DNA of 64,000 nucleotides from Malaya genurostris. Its lineage: Eukaryota; Arthropoda; Insecta; Diptera; Culicidae. The notes under the pieces were generated by a model, which saw only the letters and a program-made list of their open reading frames with translations, had not been told where the DNA came from and searched no databases. Of the stretch, positions 10,991 to 22,132 are shown piece by piece (within the stretch, counting starts at the first letter, position 1; each line of letters opens with the position of its first letter). Where the stretch lies: NCBI RefSeq assembly GCF_030247185.1, contig NC_080571.1, positions 45,797,002-45,861,001 of the forward strand, read 5' to 3'. The translations under genes were made by a program, and so were the position numbers.

Positions 10991-13900
10991 GGTAAAACAA
11001 ATTATGTAAAGGGGCTTTGTGACAAAGTCCACATGCCCAGAAAGTTTCACTAGAATCTACGAGGATGCTCCGCCTACTGCGGATACGATTTGACGCGAAT
11101 TTCGTCCAATTTCTATTATAAACGATAAGTTTCAAAAAATAGAACTCATTGAACTCATTGCAACGAAATTTTTCTACCGAGTTACGATGCAATCAATTAC
11201 TCCATTACTTTCAGATGTGGTTTTCTGTGTAATTTGTTGAGAAACGATGCCAAAACCTTCCAATTTTCCGAGATGGCTACTCCTACTATTGTGAACAGGC
11301 TTTTTACAGCCAGGGCTAGCATCAAGAAATGAAGAAGACTAATCCAAGGTAACGATGTAATTTTCCTTGCTAAAGACCAAAATATATGATTTCGATGCTT
11401 TGGGTCATTGCATTCGTGAAGAACCCAATTACGGCTATCCGATTTAAATTTCTTCTCGACCTAATGTAAAAATTCGAACATTTTCGCTGCATTAAAATTC
11501 TGCGTGAAATACTCCAAGCAACCAATTCCCTGCTCCGAGAAGTAACCACTCTGCCCGGATGTTTGACAGTGCCCTAATCGGTACTGTTTCCCAATCAGGC
11601 ACGCTGCATTCGATCTCAAACCGCTAGAAGGTATTTCATCGGAGAAAATCGGTTTTGGTTTAATCGCGATGCTTGTGCTTCTCCGCTCAGCTACGTTTGG
11701 TCAATTTATTGCTCAACATTTGCTCTATCACTTTGTAGTGTTTTGTGAAGGTTTTTTCACCTCTTTGTACCAACATTTTAGCTACCGAAAAATACGATAA
11801 TTTCGGTCCATTTTTAATTGTTTGAGCATTTTTAGCTTGAAAAGAAGGGATTCATAATGAAAAATTTTCATAATACTTTTGGTATGAGAAAATGTAAGGA
11901 ACTATTAAATTTATTCAGGTCAGTCCAGGAACGCGATATTATCATGGCAAACATACCATCAATTCAAAATAATTCCCCTGGTGCAACTTTTCGAAAGAGT
12001 TCTACCAGACCATTCCGCTGCTCGTGAAGCGTTTTTACTCAATAAATCATCATAAATGTGCCACATGCTCGAATGTATCTTCGTCCATGTCTGTCGACCT
12101 CTTGCAGTTCACCTTCACCTTCCGGTTCGTAACGCCGCCACGTAAAGGAAGGTACCCCCATAATAATCATCATAATGTTTCCATAATAAACATTTTTTTC
12201 CGGTCCCCGCTTTCCCCACCCGTGTTCGACGGCGAAGAAGTTGAATACATATATCACATAACAACAACAACAACAAAAATATAACCATAACGACGGCGAC
12301 AGTGCACACTTCTCAAGTATCCTTGAATGTGCGCTCCCCTGCTATCAGTCCTCCCCCTCCCGCAGTAATAGTGCTGCAGACTGAAAACCCGTGCAGCCAA
12401 TGGTTCCGGTTTTCGTACGACGACGGGAAAGCAATCTCTTTCCACGCGGCTTGCCCTTACAAGTGCTCAGCTTACACATTAGCATACTATGGGAACAACG
12501 AGAACTTACGCGAGCGCAAGTGGATCGGATGGAAAATAGCATCCCCTCCCCGCACATTACGATCTGTACTTCCGGCGATAGGATCGACCGGACGGACGGA
12601 CCGAATCGGTGAGGATCCGTGGGCGGGGGGAGGATGAAACAGAAAAATGGAAAACAGCTAAATTGAATGAGAATTTTCCACTGATTCTAGTTTCAAACCA
12701 CCAAATCCCGCTGCTCCTCATTCTTATCCCATCCGCAGTGAAAACTCGCATCAAGAAAACTTGCGTTTTCAGCTTTTCCGGATCATATTTTTCCTTACCG
12801 CTCGCACCCACTAACCACGAGTGCCGCTATGAGCGGCAGCGACTACAAAAACAACAATAACAACAATTGCCAACCCCATTCTATGTTTTCCGAGAACTGT
12901 GAAAACTCCCACACCGACAAAAAAAAATATACAAGTCTTCTTGAAAACCACCCGTGAACAGGGCGGGGAGGGAAGGTGGTATAATAGATGGAGTGGCGGT
13001 AGAACAGTGCACGAAAAGCAAAAAGCGACAAGACGGTAGTCTTTTCCATACAATGTGCAATGTCGATCTGATTTCCGGTGGTAGCTTTTCAGGGAGAAGC
13101 TTTTCAGCTTCCTTTCTCCACATCGACAACGAGGATGTGCGGGGAAAAACCCAATCGAACTCGCCTGCTGATGGTGGTGCTGGTGGTGGAAGGAAACGAT
13201 CCCGGGGTTGAGAAGTGATTGTTGGAAACATTTCTTTTTTTTGTGCTTATTTACTTTGCAATTTGATTTCTCTATTTCGCCCAACGGAATCGGCTTCCGG
13301 GGGCTCTGTTTCTTAATGTATACATTTGTATTCGGTTGCAAGGTTCGTGAATAACAACCATATTGAGCTTGTGAGTTTTATTTCATGTTTTTTTTTGCTT
13401 TTTTCCATCCTGTTGCGGTTGGTGCCGATCCTGCCGGAAAAGGAGAACCGTGTCACGTTTTCCCATCAGACTCGGAAGGCACGTTCGTTGGTCCGTCTTA
13501 CCGGTGGATGGATGGTGTGTTGTAGCTACCAGCTATTCTTGATTTGTCGGTCTGATTGATTCGCATAAGCCCGGAACCGCGAATCGTTGCGGCTGCCGGG
13601 GAAAGAATGGGTAATATTATGAGCATGATTCGGATTGGTTGTGGGAAGCATAGACAATTTTATTTTATTTATAGGCAAGCGGAATCGCAACATTTGTTCG
13701 GGGAATTTTGATAATGCAATCTGATTTGAGCAAAAAATGACATGCTCGACTGATCAAGTTTTGAAAACACATCAGAAACACAGCAATCCTTTCGGACCGA
13801 TTGCGATCACTTATCGATGTCCACTTTCAACCTCAAAGGGTATATTTTTCTTCTTATTTTAGTACCACTTTGGATTTTTTAGTAAAAAAATAAATAATTT

Positions 13901-14060
13901 TTTGCACACTTTGAAGGACTTCGGTTTCATGTTTTTACTATGCTCACCTGGCAGTATTTTCAAAATTTCACAACAAGGAAGTGTAACGAAATTAATTCAA
14001 CGTTTTCCCTGTATTTTCTCTAATTCCTTCACGAAACGAAAGAAAGAAGGTGTATAATTT
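10991..14060. other. Low-copy block, no supported gene
   Basis: Mostly unique, mixed-composition DNA with small (CAA)n runs at 12,259-12,276 and 12,848-12,866. Open frames between 12,024 and 13,341 overlap on both strands, are rich in basic or low-complexity residues, and show no domain, signal peptide or conserved motif that I recognise. Intronic or intergenic host DNA is the likeliest reading. Confidence 0.4.
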
Positions 14061-14910
14061 GTGAAAAAAAAACTACAAACGAAATCACGTAAAAAAAAAG
14101 CTCTGAACCAAAATTGGTTCAGTTTGGAATCAATCGGCACTGTGTGCAGTTCGAACGGTTGCGTCATCCAGCTGCTGGTCACTTGCACTGGAGAAAAAGA
14201 AAACGAAAAGTGTACAACGATGGGGAACAAAAAATATATACAAAATCATAACATCAAATGGCTCTAAATGTTATCCAAAGAATTTACTAAATTACTTCTT
14301 TGCAAATCGAAGGTAAAATCATCAATTTAGTGGAAATATAGAATAATTTGATGAGCTTTGTGAACTTTTCGCAGTGCGAAATTCACACCAAACGAGTGCA
14401 ATTAAAGCCAACATTCGACTGTTTCGTTTTCGAGCAAAATGTTCCGAATAGTGTTCAATATCGTAGAGAGTTTCACAAATTGGCCCTTCCGAATGTCGAA
14501 ATGAAATAATCAACATCAAAATTCTATATACTGCTATTTTTGTGGCCGTTGGAACGGTCCATTTGTGAAAAAAAAACTGCTAACGAAATTACGTAAAAAG
14601 AAAGCTTTTAACCAAAATTGGTTCAGTTTGGAATCAATCGGCACTGTGTGCAGTTCGAACGATTGCGTCATCCAGCTGCTGGTCGCTTGCATTGGAGAAA
14701 AAGAAAACGAAAAGTGGACAACGACAACGGGAAACATTATACGAAATCAGCAGTTCTAATGGCTCTAATTGTTATCCCAAGAATTTACTAAATTCCTTCT
14801 TTGCAAATCGGAAGTAAAAATCATCAGTTTAGTGCAAATTCAGAATAATTCGATTAGTTTTGTGCACTTTGCGCAGTGCAAAATTCGCACCAAACGAGTC
14901 CCAATAAAGC
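14061..14910. repeat. Direct duplication, unit ~504 bp
   Basis: The segment from 14,061 to about 14,415 and the segment from 14,565 to about 14,910 share a long, near-identical core: a GTGAAAAAAAAACT start, GTTCAGTTTGGAATCAATCG, GTCATCCAGCTGCTGGTC, GAGAAAAAGAAAACGAAAAG and, downstream, CAAAGAATTTACTAAATT. Identity by eye is about 90 percent over the first 180 bp. The same minus-strand reading frame stays open in both copies, but this follows from copying and I see no protein family in it. Confidence 0.7.
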
Positions 14911-15030
14911 CAGGAAGCAACTAATTGGCCCAAGTGGCCCGTTCCGTTGCCTCAATTAGTTCTGATTCCTGGCTTTATTTGCACTCGTTTGGTGCGAATT
15001 TCGCACTGCGCAAAGTACACAAAGCTAAAC
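14856..15030. repeat. Inverted repeat at the end of the second duplication unit
   Basis: The arm at about 14,856-14,935 and the arm at about 14,953-15,030 are imperfect reverse complements. Key shared words are CTTTGCGCAGTGC with its partner GCACTGCGCAAAG, GCACCAAACGAGT with ACTCGTTTGGTGC, and AATAAAGCCAGGAA with TTCCTGGCTTTAT. The loop is about 20 bp and contains GGCCCAAGTGGCCC. The first duplication unit has only the left arm, so the inverted half is an addition to the second copy. Confidence 0.7.
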
Positions 15031-16262
15031 AAATTAGCTCAGTTTAGTGCAAATCTAGAATAATTGACTTACTTTCAATTGGTCTCCAGGAAAAAACAGG
15101 ACGCGAATTAGGCAGAACAGGGCTTTTATAGCCAGTGAGTTTGCCCTTCGGATGTTGGGCCGACACAATAGCCCTCGCACGGCAAACAATATTTTATTCT
15201 TCGGCAGATCATGCGATCATCCGAATTGCCGTTCGGTCGTATATTTCGGTCCGCATATCGTACAGGTTGGAATCTTCGATGTTCTCAATACGCCTCAAAC
15301 CAGAGAGTCCCCTACCGTCCCTAATCTTACAGCTTCGAAATTCGAAGTTAGTTACTCACTTAACTAGCTCCTGATTGGCTGTTGGTATGAGCAAATGGTC
15401 CCACTTGACGACACATGGAATATTTTTGCCGCTCTGCTTGCATTCAAGATTGTTCTCTTTTTCTCGAACTAGCATGATAACGAAATACTAATACCAACGG
15501 CGTATGCTTTCGATCGTATGAATGGTCTCACTAGACGGTACAACAGTTCTTTTTACCGTTCTGTCTGCAATTTGGATCTATTGTTAATTTTTTTCCAAAT
15601 GCGACGCTACGACGACTTACACGTTCTCGAGCAGATATCAAAATTTAATTCAAAATAGATTGATACTTTGTCTTGAATTTTATCTTTATATAAAACTAAC
15701 TTTTTCTTGCGTGAAATTTACATTTACCAACAATAATTTTGTTTAGCAAATCGATTTTTACAAACTTATAGGTCCAAAGGAAAAGTCTTACAGATTCATA
15801 AGGAATTCCTAAATTTGTTGTGGATACTATTTTCGGAGCTACAGGGTAAACAGGATTTGTAAATTTTGTTAGATTGAGTCCGAACAAACTTTCCTATTTT
15901 TTTTCAATGAACAGTTGTTTTTGCGAATTCCACAGTAATATTTTTGAATATGAGAAAGGCATCATTACACCACTAGGTGGATTACAACAGGTTTTTTTCT
16001 ATGTTCATTTTTCTATTTCCAGATTGGTTTTATTTTTCCTATCTATTTTCAAGGAATGATTTCTATTTACTATTACTTCTATAGGGAATCCTTTTCGTAA
16101 GCACAATTTCCTTTTTATAGGTGCCAACATCCTTTACTTTTTCTTATTTTAGTTTTTCATTGCTTAAATGCTAGTTAGTAGTGGGTACTCGTCAGAAAGG
16201 CATACAAGAGGGTGTTGGCAAAGTTGGAAATGAGTTAAACATGCTTGGGTTAGAAAATGAAG
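15031..16262. other. Mixed AT-rich DNA, dispersed-repeat traces
   Basis: No gene is visible. Near 15,953-15,980 is GAGAAAGGCATCATTACACC followed by ACTAGGTGGATTA, a phrase I associate with dispersed culicid repeats. Short overlapping frames at 15,135-15,374 have no recognisable domain. Confidence 0.4.
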
Positions 16263-16264
16263 TA

Positions 16265-17381
16265 CGCACGGAACGACCGAAATTAGCTCTGCGCCTAATT
16301 CGTATTACTGTTTTTGAATTAGTTGATTTTAACAACAAAATTTCCAAAATAACTATAAAATTAGTTAAAATTTAGAATTTACTGTGCTGGAAAAAACTCT
16401 TATTTATAGAGAATGTGTTTAGTTGGCGAATATTCTGGACACAAACCAGCAATATTTCGATCCAACACGAAATTCTCATTGACAACTAATTTCGTTATTA
16501 AAATCAGAAACTTTGATTCTATTTATCTATCACCGTCATTACTGAAGGACAGTAGTGTCAAAGCAAAACAATCCATTAAAAAGCTAAAAGGGACAGTCTT
16601 GTTGAAACTGCTCGCAAATTGTTTAGATGTTTTTCGCATGTGTTACGATATATCCCTATATAAATTTCTAAACCGATATGTAAAAATGACGTAAACTGTT
16701 AGTGGAAAGTGTATTTATTCAGAATTTGTGCGCAGTTGAAGCGATTGTGGGTAATAATGTTTGTACGGGAAACAGTGAAGTGAGTTTCGAATGTTGCACT
16801 CTAATTGTATACGTCAAATGATGTTTTTTTTTGTATCTTCTCATTCCGGGCTACGTCGATTTCGCGAAGTCGAATGAAGAAAACAGCGATTTAGAAGTAA
16901 AATTTATCAAAAAGAAGTTTATGTTTCGCTTATGTCTTTTTCTCGAATACAACATCGTATTTATACCTGCAAATATAGAAAAGATAACCGCGACTGAAAT
17001 TTTTTTCGGTAGTAGTGTGCCATCTAGTGGCTAGTAGTCATTACGGTGTTAACGAGCGCCGTATAGCTGCTAATTGCAGAAACCAACTCAACCATTTATG
17101 TTGGTTGAAAACAACGTTTTATTTCTCTAATTCAACTAAAAAATTAGTTGAATGGATATGAAGCGTGCCTTAGCTAAGAAATGACAGCACGTTTAATTGG
17201 TGAATTCAACTAAAAAAAATAGCCATTTCAACAAATATTTTATTATTATTAAGAGAATCCGAATTAAAAAATCTAAATCAGCAAAAGTAAGATTTTTTTA
17301 GTTGTCTCAAAAAATAACTAACTAAAATCAGAAAATCAACTAATTTTTTCGCCAAAATGCTAATTTCGGTCTTTCCGTGCG
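16265..17381. mobile_element. Non-autonomous TIR element flanked by TA
   Basis: The ends read CGCACGGAACGACCGAAAT.. and the reverse complement of ..GCTAATTTCGGTCTTTCCGTGCG, matching at 22 of 23 positions. TA dinucleotides sit at 16,263-16,264 and 17,382-17,383, consistent with a TA target duplication. Subterminal AATTAGTTGATTTT also recurs inverted near the right end. The 1.1 kb interior has no transposase frame, so this is a deletion derivative or MITE. TA duplication suggests the Tc1/mariner superfamily, but family assignment needs a library search. Confidence 0.6.
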
Positions 17382-17383
17382 TA

Positions 17384-19879
17384 TATTGGCTCAACCAAGG
17401 TCGTTGTTTTGAAGTGAAGTGTGCTTCAATAAAGTTGATTAGTTATTTACTTATTGCTTCTATTTAAACATCTAAGGCCTAAGTGGATAGAAAACAATCA
17501 ACAAGCGTAATCAGTTCGACACTCAATTCCATTCAGGAGTGTGTCGTAATCATTAGATACGGTTGAATGGCAATCATTTACAAGAAACTAACAAATCCGA
17601 AAAACCTCAACGAGTGCGCCCCCCACTTCCTCGACTGAAAAACCGCCCCAAAGCGAAACCAACCCAGTATAGCATCACAGACCCGAATGCTCACTTCGGT
17701 AATTACTTTTCTGATTACATTTCCAGCGAATTTATATTCATTAACTCGTTCCACCCGGGGAAAAAGGCACCGAGTTGAAACAGCTTCAGTTTCAGCTTCC
17801 CGTTCCCAACAACACGATGATAAGTGATAGATAAATCCTGTTGGCAACTTCATCGTCATCGTCATCGTCGTTGTCGTCGCCGTCGTCGTCTTTTGATCAT
17901 CACTTTGATATCCATGGTCGCAGTATGGCTGTATTTTCCATTGCCAGCGTACAAACCAACAAGAAGGTGATGATATTTTGATCCGTCAATTGAGAAATGG
18001 CTTTTGATTTTGTGCTCGTGAGGAGGAGGTTGCGAGTTCGGGTGCAATTACAGAATCATTAGCAAGGTGAAAAATCTTTCTTTAACGACTGTACTTTTCT
18101 CAATCGGCTATCATTTTCAAAACAGGTGAAACGGACGTCCTCGTTGGATCCTGTTTTCGTCAAGCATGAATATTGATTTGTCAACAACCCCCGGGGATGA
18201 TATCCTGTGTTCCATTAGAAAAGTACACACCACTCAACACATAAAAAACATAATCGCTCTCCTCTGAAGTGCCGACAACCTTTTCTACACTTATCTAATT
18301 TCAACAGAAAAAGAAAATCCCTCGAGTACACTCGTACGCTTCCCGGTTCCCAACCGACCTCACCGCCTCGTATATCGTTCTCACCCCGAGAGCCATAATC
18401 CAAAGTCAGAACACCGGAAAACAAGCACTGAAGAGAAGCAATTTCGGTCAACATCCGAAAATGACGACGACGACGACGGTGCGGTGGCATCCCCTTCGCT
18501 TCCGGCACAGGGCAAAGAAAGTATCCAATCTTTCTCGGCACCTCCTCCTCCTCCTCATGTTTCCCCTAATGCTAACGGTATTTACCAACCCGTAACAGAC
18601 AACCAAAAAAAAAAAAACGACCGGCTGTAGAACCACCACCACCACCAGAAGAAAACCCCAGTCAGCATGTTTTCAACATTTTCAATTCAGCCCCACCTCC
18701 CCCTAGTGTGCAAGCAACTCTACAGCTTTTCTAGTGGTACGGCTTCTTTTTTTTTGCTCATCTGTTCCGACAGAGAACTGATCTGGAAAGTTATTTCACT
18801 TCGAACCCGTTTTATTTTTCGATGCGGAAGGGGCACGCGAACGACATCTTATGTCTGTCTGGGAAACCCTAAAGTCAACTCCCTCCGGAGTAAAAGAGTT
18901 TTCTTTTATTTTCTCCATCCGTCGACCGCTCCTCGTACACCCCCCCCCCCCCCCCCCCGTTTTCGGTCTGTGTTCCGTTCGAAAAAGCCATTTCGGTAAA
19001 GGATGCGCGCAAAGGAAGCAAATCTTTTTCGACGACTCGGCCCCGAGTTTATATTTATTGAGTGCATACACAGGAAACGAATCGACTACGGTGTACTGGG
19101 GCTGATGTGTGACTGCCAAAGACGGGATCCGTCAAGGATGCGAGAGAAATTATAGAGATAGAGAAACGAAGAACATCCGGAAAGACATGCGGTTTGGAAT
19201 GGGAGATGTATTTTATTTTAAGCGATCAAAGTACGGTGGTAGCTTTTCTTTTTAAATCGATTCATCTTCTACTCGTTTGCTGCTGATCTTCCAATATGAC
19301 ATCATTTTTTGTGTACTTTATGGTCATTCTGAGAGCTGTATGACACGAATATCACATCCAAAATACCGACCTCAAAACGAAGAAAATCAAAATTCATAGC
19401 CACTATCGCCACCACCACCGCCATCCAACGTGTCGAACGATAAACTAATTACAGGAAAAACAATGTTCTTCCTTCCGGAGCACCCTGGCCTCCACCAGAC
19501 AGACTCAGAGTCTGCTCGAGTTAGAGAATAAAGCCAAGCCAAGACAAGCCAAGTGTAGAACCGTAGACTCGTCACTTTACCGCACAACCCGTTCGAGCAG
19601 CGTACTTCCGGGTACTTTCGAAGTGAAAGATACCATGAAACAAACCTGAAAGATATTCAAAGCAATAAAGCAAACATTTTCACATTTATCCGACACTTTC
19701 GGAACCGGATACCGGGCTGCGAGAAATCTCGGTCCCAGTGACGGAGATGGTGGTGCTGGTGGTTTGGAATCAAAAACCATCTCCGGAATTTTTAGTGCAC
19801 TGAGAAAAATTTTATTACTTAGAATCAGGAAACCACGAATATTGAAATGTCACTGTTCTCGTATTTTTTTTTGTTCAAT
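17384..19879. other. Low-copy block with triplet runs and a C19 tract
   Basis: Mixed-composition, apparently unique DNA. It contains a TCG-rich triplet run at 17,851-17,890, a small CTC run near 18,541-18,556, and a pure run of 19 C at 18,940-18,958. Overlapping open frames on both strands around 18,215-19,119 are low-complexity and cross the C run. I see no supported gene. Regulatory or intronic host DNA is plausible. Confidence 0.4.
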
Positions 19880-20015
19880 TATGGAGGTTTTAACCTTAAG
19901 GCCATTCACTTTCTCGGACCAGAAAAGCTTTCTCACTTTATATCCGTGGTTAAGGATTGAACCCAGGTGGGCTGCGTGAAAGGCATCGGCTAACCCGTCA
20001 CACTTTACCCGTCCC
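19880..20015 (-). mobile_element. tRNA-derived SINE, copy 1
   Basis: Read on the minus strand this begins GGGACGGGTAAAGTGTGACG, has box A-like GACGGGTTAGCCGATG, then TTTCACGCAGCCCACCTGGG, a box B-like GGGTTCAATCC, and a 3' part with GAAAGCTTTTCTGGTC and GGCCTTAAGGTTAAAAC. The same arrangement occurs at 34,234-34,396 and 60,956-61,063, so this is a dispersed SINE family with a tRNA-like head transcribed by RNA polymerase III. Confidence 0.7.
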
Positions 20016-20149
20016 TTGTTGTTATCGGATCTAAAAACCCATTAGAAAAATCATTTTGCATTTCACGAAATCATGATTGTAATTCATGATCATTATCCCA
20101 ACTTCAGTTCGCTTTAGTTTTTCGTTTGATATAGATATTTAGCAATTTG

Positions 20150-20808
20150 CAGTGGTGTCTCGTGACAAAATTTATGGGTTGTGCACTGCTTATGCGGTGT
20201 GATATCTTACTAATGTTTTTCAACACAATAAAATGACGATATACTTTTGGAAGGGAATTTTTTATTAAACTTATTACGTATCATCGATACAATAAAAGAA
20301 TTCGACGCTCTGCACGTCGAGAAAAACTGTCAATAACTTTATCAATAAAATCACTTCGAAGTTGCAACTGAGACAGCAATTTGTTTTCAACCGCCATAAG
20401 CATAAGTCACTGAAGCCCGAAGGTGTATATAATTTGTCACAAAGCCAAACGTGACAGAGAGAACAACAAATATCAGAGCTAAGGTGAGTAATTCCCTGTT
20501 TTCTTGAATCATTCAGTAACTCATGTGTCTGGAAAAGACACTAACACTGCTACAAAAGATTCATGAAATTTTAAGTTGAATGTATATAAGATGTGTTAAA
20601 TACACGCAATTTCGACGCACAAGCCAAAGTGCTCGAATTCAGAGTGCCACGTATTGGCCACAGCAATGCGATATAAAAAGATCGTTTGGCTGTCATTGAC
20701 CAGCAAGCGCAAATTGCTTAAGGTAAATTAGTGCATATTGTGCTGTAGACCCTTCAATTTGACTAGTTGTGCAGTGCACGGGGTGCACATGAGGAAGAAA
20801 CGCCACTG
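20150..20808. mobile_element. hAT-type MITE, copy A
   Basis: The 659 bp element starts CAGTGGTGTCTCGTGAC and ends with AAACGCCACTG. A perfect 8 bp direct repeat, GCAATTTG, flanks it at 20,142-20,149 and 20,809-20,816. Eight-base duplications and CAG..CTG ends are the hallmark of hAT transposons. No transposase frame exists, so movement would need an enzyme in trans. Copy B lies at 41,574-42,025 and shares TIRs and internal words such as ACTCATGTG..GGAAAAGACACTAACAC. Copy A carries roughly 200 bp of extra internal sequence. Confidence 0.8.
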
Positions 20809-20816
20809 GCAATTTG

Positions 20817-21420
20817 ATAAATATAAGAATACAAACTCGTTCCCGGGGACCTATTTGATATTTTCTTTCAGCTCAGTAGCAATATTTATGCTCTCGTCAG
20901 CTCAGCCTTATTGCTTGTAAATCATTTATGACGCAGTATTTAAATAGTGTTATTATTCAGTTAGCGTCACTCCGTGTGCAGTTTTGCGCTCCGATAGTGT
21001 TTTTGTTACGCTCTTTCGTTCCGCCTTATTTGAAGAGCTCGGATCCACTAGAAAATTGAAGTTCTCCGAGATATGATTACGTGTGGAATCCAGCGGCGGA
21101 AAAAAAACATAGCCAAGAATAGATCCACTGGATTTCTGCTTTCATGTCGTAGAAAGCCACAGTCAACAGTTGGCGTTCCACGAAATATTCATTCTAAATC
21201 TTTTGGAAGAATATTTTCTTACTCATTTTTTGAAGCTTCAAACAGTAGTTCCATCTGGTAAAAATCTATTTATGTTTTTCGTGTTATTTCTCGTTTTTCA
21301 AAATTATAATTTGAATAATGGAAATCATCTCTCGTGAAATTTCATTTAAGTTACAGTATTAATAGATTAAGTCGATGAATCTGCTTCACCGTACATACAA
21401 GTAACAAACTAAGCGAAAAC
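20817..21420. other. Short low-copy segment, nothing recognised
   Basis: No gene is visible. Near 20,955-21,030 is a GC-richer stretch (CAGTTAGCGTCACTCCGTGT and following) that resembles the start of an insect transcript or retroelement 5' end, but nothing downstream supports that. The 17 bp word at 21,035-21,051 is discussed under findings. Confidence 0.35.
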
Positions 21421-22132
21421 GTTGATTTGAATAAATTTGTATAAAATTGAATAAACTTATAAAAATTTGTAAAAATTTAAATGAATTTGTGCAAATTTGG
21501 ATAAATTTGCGAAAGTACGTAAATTTTTGTAAATTTGTAAATTTATGTAAATTTGTGAAAATTTTGAATAAATTTGTGTGAAGTTGGATAAATTTGCCTA
21601 AATATGTACAAATTTGTGTAAATTTATGTAAATTAGTGTAAATTCATGTAAATTTGTGTAAATTGGGCTAAATTTGAATCTTAAATTTGTGTAACTGAGA
21701 TCTTTTGAACGCGGTTCTTAATGCGGTTTTGCTACGCAACTTTTTTACGGGAATTCCCAAAGATTAGAGATTTTCTACATGGATTTCCGAAATTACGCGG
21801 ATTTCCGAAATTAGGCGTTTTTACGCGAATTTCTGAAGTTACGTGGCTTTTTACGCGAATTCACAATGTTATTCGGTTTTCGAAATAATACTTAAGTCAA
21901 CTCTACGACAAAAAAAATATACTTCAATCAACTCTCACAAGACAAATTTTTTTAGATCAAACCATCTGGACATTGCATGTATTTCTAAGATATTTGCAAT
22001 AAATTTTTTTTTGTTTTGAGTTTTTTCACGCGAAGCTCCGAAGTTACATAGTTTCATTTACGCGAAGTGAATTCAAGCAAATTTGGGTAAATTTATGCAA
22101 TTTTTGTACATTTTTTCTACACATTTAGAAAA
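21421..22132. repeat. Degenerate AT-rich repeats leading into the satellite
   Basis: Loose repeats of the form AAATTTGTGTAAATTTATGT, with a period near 12, run from 21,421 to about 21,700. Two or three blocks with ACGCGGATTTCCGAAATTA..ACGCGAATT follow near 21,790-21,870. Short words here resemble the later satellite unit, so this looks like an ancestral or degraded flank of the array. Confidence 0.5.

Noticed and set aside
12811..13341. 176-codon minus-strand open frame
   Set aside because: Overlaps other frames on both strands, contains low-complexity basic and aromatic runs, and shows no domain.
18940..18958. C19 run as a functional G-quadruplex or i-motif
   Set aside because: A pure homopolymer of this kind is a common slippage product and nothing nearby suggests a role.
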